DNA of 64,000 nucleotides from Limnanthes douglasii subsp. nivea (taxonomy: Eukaryota > Streptophyta > Magnoliopsida > Brassicales > Limnanthaceae). The position numbers and the translations under genes were made by a program. Shown piece after piece: positions 10,106 through 22,602 of this stretch (position 1 is its first letter; each line of letters begins with the position of its first letter). Location of the stretch: assembly GCA_036936605.1 (NCBI GenBank), contig JAUPFV010000002.1, positions 255,089,305-255,153,304 on the forward strand. The letters are read 5' to 3'. The notes below the pieces were generated by a model. It was not told where the DNA came from and did no database searches. It saw nothing but the letters and a program-made list of their open reading frames with translations.

Positions 10106-13100
10106 TCATTGTAAAATCTTAGGAAAAACTGCCTTTTTTAGAGGATTTTCTATCATGAAGTTTGTGCTTATGTACTCTATACTTATCTGACCCATCTGCA
10201 CTTTTTCTCTAACAGACATAAATTTTATGTCAATGTGTTTGGATTTAGAAGAGCTTTTGTTTTTGTTAAAGTACTGCACTGCAGAATTGTTATCGCAATA
10301 TAACCTTATGGGACCTTTTATCCCTTGCACAACGCGTAATCCGGTAACAATTTTTTGCAGCCACAGTGCATGGTTCAATGCCTCAAAGCACACAACAAAT
10401 TCTGTTGTCATGGTGGATGATGCAATAAGCGTTTACTTTACACTTTTCAAGGATATTGCACCTCTAACCAATAAGAATATGTTTCTTGACGTGATTTTTA
10501 GTGTGTCTACGCATCCACCAACATCCGAGTCAGAATACCCAAAGATCTCCAATTTATCCGACTTCCCATATGTCAACATGTGCCCCTTTGTTCCTTATAG
10601 ATATCAAAATACCATTTTAACTTATTTCCATTGATCCATTCATGGGTTACTAACATATCTCTCCAATATATTTACAGCAAAATCAATGTCCGGCCTAGTA
10701 CAAACTTAAGCATACATTAAACTCCCAACTGCCGAAGCATAAGAGACCATTTTCATTTTCTCAATCTCAAGTTTTGTCTTAGGACATTGACCCAGACTAA
10801 GTTTGTCTCCCTTCGCTATAAGAGTACTTATGGGTTTGCAATCTGCCAATCCGTAATGTTGTAACATACTTTCAATGTATAACTTTTATGATAATCCAAG
10901 AATATCACGAGAGCGATCTCGATGTATATGGATTCCTAACACAAAACTTACATCACCAAGATCCTTTATATCAAATTTGTCTGATAGAAATATGTTTGTA
11001 GTATATAATAATTCCTTATTGTTTGAGGCAAACAATATGTCATCCATCTATAAAATAAGAGATTTTAAATTACTCCCACTGAATTTGTGATGCACACAAT
11101 CCTCAAGATATCAAAGTTATAACCGACTATCATCTTGTTTAAGCCCATAGATGGATTTCTTAAGCCTGCAAACCATATCTTTTGAGTTACTTTCCATTGA
11201 GTGTTATGGTTGCACCATTTAGATCATTTCCTCAATAGTACCATTGAGAAAAATAGTTTTAATATCAATCGAATAAAGCTTAAGGTCAAAATTTGCAACT
11301 ACCCATAATTGTTCAAAAGGCATCCTTCGTTGATACCGGAGCGAAGGTTTCTTTAAAACCAATCCCTTTATGCTAAGTATACACTTTTGATACAAGATAT
11401 GCTTTATGTCTTTCCACATTACCCAAGAAATCGTGTTTAGTTTTGTAAACCCATTTACAACCAATTTTCTTTTTCCCTTCAGGTAATGGGAGAAGATCTC
11501 ATACAGCATTGTCCTGCATTGATTTATACTCTTCTTTCATAGCGACAATCCACTTCTGATAGTCAAAGCTAGCCATGGTCTATTTGTATGATGAGGGATC
11601 ATCTAAAAGTTCCAGCATATAGCTCATCATGCTCCTGAAGATATACTATATATTTTGGACCTATAATACTCTTTATTTATCCTATGGACCTTCTTAAGGG
11701 CATTATTTCCTCTTGTTGTACTTCTTGAGGAGATAGAGTTTGATCATTATGAACGATGTCATTTTGATTATTTTGTGAAATATTATTTTGAGGTTCCTCT
11801 TGTTATACCTGGACCATATCAGTATCGTGGTTAAAACCCTCAAGTGGAGCATTACTGCTAATTTGAAAATTATATTATTCTAACTGGACCGAAATGATTG
11901 GCATTGAAACCCAAACTTCTTAAACCTGAGTATCCCCATTAAAAACTTCATGAATTTCTATGTATTCTTCCTCAGAATAAAAATATTTTCCTTTATTGTT
12001 CCCTCCAAACTCAACATCCTCTAGAAACTTGATTGTTTTCTGTCTCAAATATTGTACTAGTGAAAGAATCATAAAACTTAAATCCTCTGGAATGTTCGGA
12101 ATAACCTATGAAGAAACAAATAAGTGTTTTTTTGGTCCAGTTTCTTTTCTTACGGTTTGTATGACCTCGCCTCAAATGGATAAGCCCATACATGCATATG
12201 CTTTAAATTGGGTCAACGGTCGTTCCAAAGCTTATATGGGGTCCTAACAGTAGTCTTGGTGGGTACTCTATTGAGTATATAAGCGACACATTTGATGGTT
12301 TCCCCCCAAAGAGATAATGGTAGATATGAATGACTTATCATGCTTCAAACCCTATCTTTTAGTGTTTGATTCCATCTCTCAGATACACCATTCATACAAG
12401 GTGAACCGGGCATAGTGTATTGATAGACTATTCCACACTTTTCTAGGTATTGTGCAAAGGGTCATGGATGTTATTCATCCGATCTGTCATATCTACCATA
12501 ATATTCACCACCACCGTCAGATCTAACGGTCTTAATACTTTTACCAAGTTGTTTCTCAACCTCGGTTAAAGTTATGAACTTGTCAAAGGCCTCAGCCTTT
12601 TCATGAAGAATGTAGAGGTAATCAAAACGAGAGTAGTCGTTGATAACTTTTTAACTTTGGTTTGTTTCCCTTTGATACACTCAACTCATATACCGAAGTC
12701 AGAGTAATCAAGGGGACCTCATAAACCTTCAGTAACAAGCTTGTCCGTCTTAACTCTATATATGTGACATAACCGCTTGTGCCACAATTTAGAAAAAAAA
12801 AATAGATTTAGTATTTTTTTTTGTATGTTGTGTATTCATAGCAATGTTGTGATTATTGATAGTATTCAACATATACAAATTATCATATTTAATCAAATTT
12901 CCATTTCCAAAAATCACATTATTTAGAAAGAGTGTAAAACAATTGTTTCCCATCAGACAAGAGTAACATTGCAAGTCTAAAAATGGAAAATAAATTAAGT
13001 TCCTCCGAAAAGTGCGAACATATATTACATTCTCTAAAAATAATACATGTCCAGTGAAAAGTTTAAAAGAAAAATCCCAAATAGCTAAAACATCACATGA

Positions 13101-13246
13101 GCTTCCGTCTGCCGTGAAAATGGATCTTTCATCCTCACTTAGCATCTTGGTATTTGACGTACCTTGTAAAGAAACACATACATGAGTTGTTGCAACTGAA
13201 TCAACCCACAAAATATTTATTTTCACATAAACTATATTTATCATTA
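10106..13246 (-). pseudogene. Copia pol, first copy: protease, integrase, RT, RNase H (broken)
   Basis: In minus-strand order: protease and GAG-preintegrase segment (13244-12789; ILWVDSVATTHVC, FLENVIYVRTFRRNLIYF), integrase (12790-12400, fragmentary; C-terminal motif FFIGYSEHSRGFKFYD near 12110), RT start (11509-11219; NFDLKLYSIDIKTIFLNGTIEE), RT remainder with stops (11210-10430) and RNase H (10411-10106; LYCDNNSAVQYF, SKHIDIKFMSVREKV, ISIEYIST). Order and motifs are those of Ty1/copia. Many stops and frameshifts. It ends abruptly at 13246 where gypsy element C begins; sequence 13190-13237 is also found at the matching place at 36709-36760. Confidence 0.88.
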
Positions 13247-13247
13247 G

Positions 13248-13265
13248 TGGCGCCGTCTGTGAGAA
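13248..13265 (+). other. Primer binding site of element C
   Basis: TGGCGCCGTCTGTGAGAA, nearly identical to the primer site of element D (24297-24314). It marks where the 5' LTR should end, but the sequence immediately left is copia protease/gag sequence. Confidence 0.75.
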
Positions 13266-13325
13266 CCTGAGTGGTACCCGGAATCAACATTCCAAAACAA
13301 TAAAAATAATCAGAAGTAAAAAAAA

Positions 13326-15904
13326 ATGGAAAACAAAATTCGTGGAGAGTTGGAAGCAAATCTAACAAATAACTCGATCAGAGTTGCATATGGAGACCAT
13401 CTGATGGAAGAGCAAGTGACAAACAAATAAAACGACCATAATCGATATGATGAAGAGCTCCTTGAAGAATCTGTCTTGGTTTCCAGGCGAAAAGAGTTGT
13501 TGGAAGACATTGAAAGGTTAAACGCTGAAAAAAAAACCCAATAATAAGCTCAAGAAGAGTTAAATCAGAAGTCCGACGAGAGCACGTCGTAGCAGATCAA
13601 GTTCAAGATGTCAATGAATTTGAGAACATGCATCGAAGAAAAGGTCATCGATCTTCCAAAAAACGAGCTAGATCAAAACAACGATATGCATCAGTAGAAT
13701 TTAGTGAGTATACTTCTCTTAGTTCAGATGAATTTTCATTTTTCAGATACTAATGCTAGGTATAAAGCAGATTAGAAACAAAGAGATTCAAGGGTGCGCA
13801 AAAGTTCTCATCGGACCAGTCGGAGAACTAAAAGTTCGAGGAAGAAAAAACACGATTATGGGAAGAGAAAATTATACGCCAAAGAGCCCGACAAAGCGGC
13901 GAATGTAGTCCGACCATAATATGTAACTCCTCAAAGACAACTTCAATCTAATAACTACAATCAGGATTATTGAGTCAGTAATCAATTTACTTTTCCGTCG
14001 GAGGAGAGACATTATTTGGCACGAATAAAAGACCAGGGGGAAGTTCTTATAAGGTTGGATATAATTGGAGGTCATCTCCACTCTCTCCATAAATTTTTAC
14101 GGGCACCTTCCAAAGCGGTTCAACATATCCAAGTTGGAAAAGTTTGATGGGACACAAGATCCATATAGTCACATTGAGCAGTTCAAGAATTTCATGATCA
14201 ATTACGAGGACGACGACAAATGTATCGTGCATGGAATTCTCTCAAACTTTCAAGAATGCGGCATCAAAATGGTATAACAGTTTACCTCAAAGGTGTATAA
14301 ATAATTTTGATATGTTTTGGAGCATGTTTTGATAAAATTTTGTTGGAAGCAAAAAAATCTGAGCAAACGAGGATACTATAATTTACTGCAGGCAAAAAGT
14401 TGGAAAAAGTCTCAAAGAGTATACAAAACGTTTCATCCAAGTTAAGACATATATGGAATTTTGTGAAGACAAAGTGGCCCTGGGTGCCTTCCGAATGGGA
14501 TTGCTTCCAAGGGTGATGAAAGATATTACCGCATAGACGCAAGCTATGACATTCGGAGCATTATTGGATCAGATAGAGAAGCAAATTCTAGTTGAAGAAA
14601 GTAGAGCATCGGAGGCAGAGTCAATGTCTTAGTTCTACCAAAATATGACTGTGATAAAAGCTAGTATGCCACCAACGAATATCCGACCGCAGGTCATGCA
14701 TCCAACGAATAATCTCTGACCCCGAGCACATGTTCAAGCTATAAACCAGACACTTCAAAGGGTAGTCAACATTCAACATTACACGTCTGCAGTCAAAACT
14801 CAACAATATATCCGGCCCATGTCCAACAAGTGGGTCTGACCCGCTCATTATGCCGAATTGACTGAGTGTGTATCAACTATCTTTCAGAAAGCATGTTCAA
14901 ATGTGCACTTTCGTAAGCTATTCCCTATACAGACTCCAGAGGAGCATAGAAAAAACAAATATTGTTAGTATCATGAGGATATCAGGCATGACATTAAAGA
15001 TTGTGTGGTGCTGAAAATAGAAGTGAAATATCTGATTGAAATTGGAAGGTTAGTCAATTTTGTGAATAAGAATTCCACGGTTGCTCCCAAACAAGAAATT
15101 GTTCCTAAGCAAGATGATACGATGATGATATCGGAAACAATCGATAAAGAATCTATAAATGCATTCGATATCTCTACTGAGTATTTAGACCCAAATCCGG
15201 GCAAGAACAGCATAAACATGGTACAAGAACTGATAGCAAGGGGCAAGGTTATTGAGTTATGTGCTTTATTTGATTCACTAATAATTTTTAGAGGAGATAC
15301 AGTTGTAGAAATATCGAATTACTATCGGAAGAGACACATCGTTAGTCTAGAAACATAATTGGAAGCAGGCGCTTCAACACATCTGTACAGAAATCCATCC
15401 CCAATACTTTGCTTTGAAGATGATGACATGAGAGACGTAGTTGGACTGCATAAGGATGCAATAGTCATTGGAGCGAAGATAGCTGGAAATAAGATATGAA
15501 AATGTTTGATTGATATTGGTAGTTTTGCTAACACAATGTTTATATATACTTATAACCAGATCAAAAACCCACCAACAATCTTGCGATCGGACCAAACAAT
15601 AGTCAGATTCACCGGGGCTACAACTGAGGTAGGCGATGAGTTCGAAAGGATGGTAAAACTGGGCTGAGGATCATTTAAGAAGATAGTTAAAATCTTGTTA
15701 TTAGTGGTAGATGCTCCCAAATATTACAATGATATCTTTAGAAGGTCCTGGTTGTCTAAAATGCATGTCATGCCTTCTAGTGTCCATCAATGTTTGAAGT
15801 ACGCAGTGGGAAGCAACATGGGAACAGTAAGAAGTAGCCAGAAAATGACAAGAGAGTGTTACCGAGTAATGTTGGACCCCAAGCAGGTTAAAGGGGTTGA
15901 ATAA
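13326..15904 (+). pseudogene. gag-protease of element C (broken)
   Basis: A possible start is at 13326 (MENKIRGELEAN). The gag core is at 14065-14277 (LPKRFNISKLEKFDGTQDPY, HIEQFKNFMINYEDDDK). A relict zinc-binding region with HEDIRHDIKDCVVLKIEVK follows near 14970-15040. The aspartic protease is at about 15440-15900, with active-site region LIDIGSFANTMF and downstream FRRSWLSKMHVMPSSVHQ. Stops interrupt every segment. The active site reads Asp-Ile-Gly instead of Asp-Thr-Gly, as also in element A. Confidence 0.8.
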
Positions 15905-18655
15905 AAAAATAGCAATCAGTGGGGGCTCCCCGGAATCCGATCTCGTGGATAATCCAAGAGAAGCCCCCAGATCCATGTTCCTAGATAAGAGCTTTGAGGA
16001 CAATATCTTCTTTCCAAGAAAATGCCTCAAGATTGGCACGGGATTATCTCTGGAGGTAAAAGAAGGTTTAATCAAATATTTTTTTTTAACAAAATTACAT
16101 TTGTTTTCATGGTGTACATAGGATGTTACAAGGGTTCCAACAAACGTCATCTGTTATAGGCTTGCAGTACGAAGTAATGTTCGTTCGATCATACAGAAGA
16201 GGAGATTTTTTTCTTAAGAAAAATTTGAAGCTATAATGTCAGAGGTGAATCGTTTAACCACAGTGGGTCGCATACGCGAATCACAATATCCTTTGTGGAC
16301 TTCTAAGCCGGTCCTAGTAAAGAAGAAAAATGGCAAGAGGCGAATGTGTGTCGACTTCACCGATCTAAACAGGGTGTGCCCCAAAGATCCTTTCACAATG
16401 CCCAGAATAGACCAGTTGGTTGATTCAACATCTGGAAACCGGTTGTTATCTTTTATTGATGCTTATATAGGGTATAATCATATCCTAATATATTCTTGAG
16501 ATCAAGAGAGCGTGATTTTTATTATTGGAAGAGGTTTACACTGCTACAAGGTAATGTCATTCGGGTTGAAGAATGGTGGATCAACTCACTAATGATTAGT
16601 AAACAAAGCTTTCGAGTCTCAAATTGGAAGAAATTTTGAGGTTTACATTTATGGCATATTAGTCAAAAACTCCAAAGATGAAAATCATTTGGTTGACTTA
16701 GAAGAAACGTTTGCCAATTTGACAAAAATAAATCTGAAATTGTATCTAGAAAATACACGTTTGGGGTATATCCGGAAAATATTTAGGTTACATAGTCAGT
16801 GAGCAGGGTATTGAATCTGATCCGGTATATTTGAAGGCTTTGAGTATTATGGCACCACTAAAAACAATTAAATAGGTACATATCTTGACAAGAATATTGA
16901 CAGCGTTGAACAAGTTCATAACGCGATCGTCGGATAAGTATGCTCCTTTCTTCCAAGTGCTAAGAAAAGCAAATTGTTCTGACTGGACCCGAGAATGTTC
17001 TGATGCTTTTCACCAGATCAAAGAATATATTTCTTCACTGGAAATCTTGACAAATCCAAATCCGGAGGAAAAACTACATATCTACTTGGCAATGTCAGAT
17101 TTGGCGGTGAGTGCGGTTTTAGTCCGAGAAGAGAGTAATGTTCCAAGGCGAGTATATTATGTGAGTAAAAGTCTTCTGGATGCCGAGAAACGATATCTCG
17201 GGTACGCACATTTTTTCCATAGAAGAACATGTTATAAAGGCCCGATGTGTCGGGGGAAATGACTAAGTGGTCGGTTGAAATTGGAGATTTTGATATTTAA
17301 TTCGAACAAAAAACTATTATTAAAGCACAAGCATTAGGTGATTTTTTAGTTGAATTTCACTTTGATCGGAATGATATGGAAGTCGATGAAGAAGAACTTG
17401 GAGCAGAATGGATAGTCCGAACTGACGGGAGTTCAAGCTCGTCTGATTGTGGAACATGTGTGCAATTGGTGTCTTTAGAGGGAATCGTAATGTATGAGTC
17501 CATCCGATTCGGGTTTAAAACATCAAATAATGAAGTCGAGTAAGAAGCTGATTTGGCATGCTTACGGCTTGCTAAAATTTATGGAGCTAAAAGACTAAGG
17601 CTGATAAGTGATTCACAACTTCTCGTAAACCATGCATCCAACTTTTCGGAGGCAAGAAAAGATCACTTAGTAAAATATATGGGGGCTTTTAAGGCTTTAA
17701 CTTTGACTTCTGAAGGCATCAGATACGAACACGTCCACATGGCTTTGAAGGCTTTAACTTTGACTTCTGAAGGCGTCTGATTCTCTGGCTAAAACATCTT
17801 ACTTAGAGGAGTACCCTTGGATAATTATACAACAAAACCCTTCAATTGTCAAGGGATTTGAATCAATTGAAGGATGTGTTGAAGCCTTCCAAATTTCTAC
17901 AGGTATAGCAAAGGACTGGAGGAGCGAGATAAAAGATTTTTTTATGAACGACATATTGCCAGTTGATAAAGTGATGGGTAAAAATAATACGATTCAAGGC
18001 ATACGGTCATGTTATTCTCGGAGATGTACTATATAAGAAATCTTTTAGTTTCCCTTTACTCCGATGTTTAAGAAGGGATGAGTCGCAAATGATACTTTCA
18101 GAGTTACATGATGGGGAAGGATCAGCATAATGTGGCTACAAAACATTGATACTAAAAGTCCATCTTATTGGGTATTATTGGTCGAGCCTCTCAACGGATA
18201 CTAAGGAATTAGTGCAGAAATGTGATACCTGCCAAAGATTTGCAAATGCAATCCATGCACCAAGTGTGCCCCTCTAATCGATACCCGAGTCTCTACCATT
18301 TGACTGATAGGGTATTGACTTGGTCGGACCTTTACCTATGGCATCTGGAAGTCGACAAACAATTATCGTTGCAGTTGATTATTTTTCTAAATGGTAGGAA
18401 GCTGAGCCTTTGGCAAGGACAAGAGCTAAGGATATGATCATATTTATTACTTCTAACATCTGTTGTCGCTTTGGAGTTCCGAGGAAAATAACGATGGCAA
18501 CAGACCATAATTTGATAATAAAGAGATGAAAGATTCGTGTTCATCTAAAGGGATACAACTAAAAGAAGTCTGGAAAATGGCCAAGTCGAGGGTAAGGCTG
18601 GAAAATGGAAACACTATCTACAAGAAGTCTTATAGGCTTATAGAACAAATCCCAC
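15905..18655 (+). pseudogene. RT, RNase H and partial integrase of element C (broken)
   Basis: RT is at about 16230-16870 (SKPVLVKKKNGKRRMCVDFT, DLNRVCPKDPF, LLSFIDAYIGYN). The gypsy RNase H is at about 16890-17340, and a second, RVT_3-like RNase H at 17400-17800 (WIVRTDGSSSSSDCGT, RLISDSQLLVNHASN). The integrase zinc-finger and core parts run from about 18060 to 18655 and lack the C-terminus. A 57-bp segment is repeated in tandem inside the second RNase H (copies starting near 17686 and 17743). Numerous stops. Confidence 0.82.
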
Positions 18656-19245
18656 TGAATAATTCCTTATTGTTCGAGCCAAGTAATATATCATCCATAT
18701 ATAATGTAAGAAATGTGAAATTACTCCACTAAATTTATGATACACAGACTCCTCAACCGAGTTGATCTCAAAGTCATAACTGACTACACCTCAATGAATT
18801 TGTGATATCATTGACGAGAGGGTTGTTTAAGCCCATAAATGGATTTATTAAGCCTACAAACCATATATTTTGAGTTACTTTCCACAAAGAGTTCTGGTTT
18901 CACCATATAGATCGTTTCTTCAATAGTACCGTTGAGAAAAGCGGTCTTAACATCCATCTGATGAAGCTTAAGGTCAAAATGTGCAACTAATGTTATGATT
19001 GTTCTAAAGGCATCCTTTATCGATACCGAAGCGAAGGTTTCTTTAAAATCAATCCCTCCACGCTGAGTATAACCTTTCGCTACAAGACGTGCTTTATGTC
19101 TTTCCACATTATCCAATAAATCGCATTTGGTTTTGTAAACTCATTTACAACCAATTTTATTTTTCCCTTCAGGTAATGGGACAAGATCTCATACAACATT
19201 GTCCTGCATTTATATATACTCTTCTTTCATAACAACAATCCAGCT
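18656..19245 (-). pseudogene. Copia RT fragment, second copy
   Basis: Minus frame 19116-18808 reads HKARLVAKGYTQRGGIDFKE, HFDLKLHQMDVKTAFLNGTI, NKSIYGLKQPSRQ, the N-terminal fingers and palm of copia RT. The same region exists at about 10990-11560 in the first copy. It lies between the truncated ends of gypsy elements C and D. Confidence 0.88.
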
Positions 19246-21905
19246 TCTTCGTTAGTCGTTCCAATAATGTTCTTTTAATCACCTAAACCTGTCTGTTTGC
19301 CTGAGGGTAATAAGGGGTGGAGAAATTCTGGAGAATCCCATATCGTTTGCAGAAGTTAATAAGGATCAAATTTTGGAATTGAGGACCGTTGTTTGTCATT
19401 ATAATTTGTGGAATTCCATTTCGGATTAGAATTTGATTATGTATGAAATCACATACCTCCTGAGCACGGGTTCTGAACAAAGCTTTATCCTCAACCCATT
19501 TCGAAAAATAATTCACTACCACAATGAGGAACTGTCGTTTTTTAGTGGCCATTGGTAGAGGACGTACTAAATCTATTCCCCATTTATCGAACAGACATGT
19601 GACACGAATTTTTTGCATGGGCTCGCTGGGTTTATGCTGCGTGTTTGAATATTCTTGTCATTTATGACATTGCAATACTAGATTATCAGCATCACTCGCT
19701 AGCTCAGGCCAATAGTACATAGTGAGAAGAAAACGATGAATCAATGTTCGGTGTCCACAATGAGCCTCTGCTTCCCCTAAATGTAGATCTACCAACACAG
19801 AACTAGCTTCACCTCAGTCAAGGCAACAAAGTAGAGGTCTGGTTGAGCTTTTCCTATACAGAATATTGTCGAGAACACAATATTTAGCTGTTATGATCTA
19901 CAATGCGCGAGCCTCATTTTTATTTATAGGAAACGTTACTTGGTTTAAGTGGTGGAGGTATAAAGTCTGCCAGTCGTCATCATTAGTGATTGAATTAACA
20001 GTTGCAACTGCTGAAATTAGCTTTGTCGTAGGGAGTTATTGGAGCAAAATTGTTGGATGGTCTCCTGAAGCTGCAGCCTTAACTAAAGTGTCAGATGCCG
20101 AATTATCTCTTCGTGGAATCTGTTCATAAGAAGCGTTAGCAAATTTGGACTCATACTCCTTAAGAATCACAAGATACTCCTTGATGCCGTCTTGTTTGAC
20201 ATCATAAAGACCATATGCCTGATTCACCACCAACTTATAGTCAGATATGATCTTGATAGTTCGAGCTCCACATATCAAAACCAACTTCATGCCATAAAGG
20301 GCAACCTAATATTCTACAGCATTATTTGTTACTGAAAAATTAAAGCGCACCGCCTGTTTGACCTCCTCCCCGGTTGGAGTTCTGATTATAATACCTGCAC
20401 CTTCTTCTGTTGTAGAAGATGCGCCATCGACTTCAACAATCCACTGGTCGAGCTCAACCACTTGTCTGTCTTTTATCTCATCCTGCTCTTCCCTGGATGA
20501 GCTGAACTTTGCTAAGAAGTCTGCAACTGTTTGTACTTTAATAGCCACGCGTGGCTCGAAGCGAATGTCATACTCCCCAAGCTCGATGCCCCATTTGGTT
20601 AACCTGCCAGAAACATCGGGTTTTTGCAATACTGTTCGTAAAGGGATGTTGTTCGTACCGTGATAATATACCCTTAAAAGTACGACCTCGTCTATCGAGT
20701 TGCAACAACCAAGCTCAAAGCCAGCTTTTCGAGGTTTAATATCTTGTCTCTACATCTGTTAGTGTTTTGCTCATGTAATACACTGGCCGCTGTCTTCCCT
20801 TTTGATCGCGCACGAGAACCAAACTAACAAAGAAAGGTGACATTGCAAAATGCATAAATAGTGGCTCATCGGGTGTAGGAGCAGTCAAAATCTCAGGAGA
20901 TGTAAGATACTACTTCAAATCGTCAAAAGCTCTGTTGCACTATTCTGTCCACGCAAAATTCTTAGCACCCCGTAATAATTCAAAAAAAGGATGACTCTTG
21001 TCCGAAGCACGTGAGATGAACCTTGACAGAGCTGTTAACCGTCCTGTAAGACACTGAACTTGTTTGACATTCTTTGGTGGTCCCATCTGTAGAATTTCAT
21101 TTAGTTGGACTGGATCTACCTTAATACCTTGCTGACTTACCACATAACCCAAGAATTTGCCTTTAGCCACACCAAAAGAATATTTTTCTGGATTAAGCTT
21201 AAGATTGTACTTGCGTAATAAATAAAAAACGATATGTAAAGTATTAAGGTGATGCACTTCTTCATGTGTTTTAATAATCATATCATCAATATACGCCTCC
21301 AGATGATGCCCCAAATGATCTTGAAAAATGTGATTGACTAGCCTTTGATACATTGATCCCGCATTCTTCAGCCCAAATGGTATGACCGTATAACAATAGA
21401 GACCTCACTCGGTTTGAAAAGGTGTGTGCTCCTGATCAGATGGATGCATGCTAATCTGATTATATCCTGAGTATGAATCTATGAAAGAGAGAAATTTTTA
21501 ATATGAAGCTGAATCGACCAGCTGATCTATCCTCGGTAGTAGGAAAACATCTTTAGTACATGTTTGGTTCAAATCGATAAAGTTCACACACATTCTCTAC
21601 TACCCGTTCTTCTTTTTAACTAAAACTGGATTGGCTATCCAGACCGTGTATCTTGCTTTTAAGATATGCCCCAATCGAGTGAGCTCTAGTATAGCAGCCT
21701 GCTTTTCAGCCAAAAATGCCTTATGTTTCTGTCGTACAGGTTTGGCACAAGGATTGATAGCCAATTCATGGCTTATAATTGTAGGACTTACTCTTGAAAC
21801 ATCAGCTTCTTCCCAAGCAAACACATCTAAATTTCTTGCTAATAAATCCACGAAACATACCTTTGAGTATGAAGTCAATTCATTTCCCAGTCAAAGTATT
21901 CTACT
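19246..21905 (-). pseudogene. RT, double RNase H and partial integrase of element D (broken)
   Basis: RT is at 21878-20940 (TSYSKVCFVDLLARNLDVFA, ANPVLVKKKNG, VNHIFQDHLGHHLEAYIDDM). The first RNase H spans about 20940-20480 and the second, RVT_3-like, is at 20450-20036 (WIVEVDGASSTTEEGAGI, IKIISDYKLVVNQ). Integrase core is at 19618-19255 (GIDLVRPLPMA, NYFSKWVEDKALF, TNNGPQFQN, YYPQANRQV) and stops at about LTKKLD. The integrase second Asp is Asn (TNNGPQF) and an internal stop follows QANRQV. The double RNase H arrangement marks the Tat group. Confidence 0.82.
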
Positions 21906-21969
21906 GGCAGCTATGACTGTATCTACTGTTGTAGCATCCATAGTAAATGAATCCTCATTCTCTCGTAGA

Positions 21970-22500
21970 TCATCCACTAGATCTGGCAAGGTGAGATCCA
22001 TCATTGTTGGTACAATGCCACCCCCGCCATTTTATTTGCAATTGGATAGGTTTGGAAGGATCTGACGCGATTGCATAACAAGTTCGTGCAGTCCTTTGGC
22101 AGCCTTGAATTATACCTGCCGAACTACCCACTGGATATTTAATGCATTGCATATATGTGCACGGCGTCGCTTCCATCATATCCAGCCATGGTCGTCCAAT
22201 AATTGCATGGTAAGGTCTCGACGCGTCGGAGATCAAGAATAATCTTTTCAGTTCTTTATTTGTAGCTCCATGACCGACTTTGACTACCAGCTCCACCTCC
22301 ACAACACATTGTGAAGATTTTCCTCCGTATCCTACCGATGTCCGCTGAGTAGGTCGATATGGTGGGACATTCTGCATGCGATCAAAGCTGCATTTGAAGA
22401 TGATATTTGTCGAGCTTCCTCCATCGAACAGTACTGTGGTTACCATTACTCCTCCAATGTCCACATGAATAGTTAAGGAATCTTCATGGGGTAAACTCAC
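21970..22500 (-). pseudogene. Protease segment of element D
   Basis: Open over 176 codons: SLPHEDSLTIHVDIGGVMV, LFDGGSSTNIIF, YHAIIGRPWLDMMEATPCTY. This is the pepsin-like retroviral protease fold, with the active-site triad written Asp-Gly-Gly in place of Asp-Thr-Gly. It is separated from gag and from RT by stops or shifts. Confidence 0.8.
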
Positions 22501-22602
22501 ACCTCTAAGGTCATCATCATTAAAGGTGAGATCGACAACTGGGTCTCTGTAGTTTCGATAGAAATTTCCATCTATTTCGTAAACGTCGAACTCATTTTTA
22601 GC

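Larger units (their letters stand above)
13248..18655 (+). mobile_element. Element C: degraded, end-truncated Tat-like gypsy retrotransposon
   Basis: Plus-strand order is primer site, gag, protease, RT, RNase H and integrase, all broken and all similar to elements A and B. There is no LTR at either end. The left end begins exactly at the primer site, and the right end stops inside the integrase (...YLQEVL, stop, AYRTNP), joined directly to copia RT sequence at about 18655 over a few shared bases (AATAATTCCTTATTG). Confidence 0.85.
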
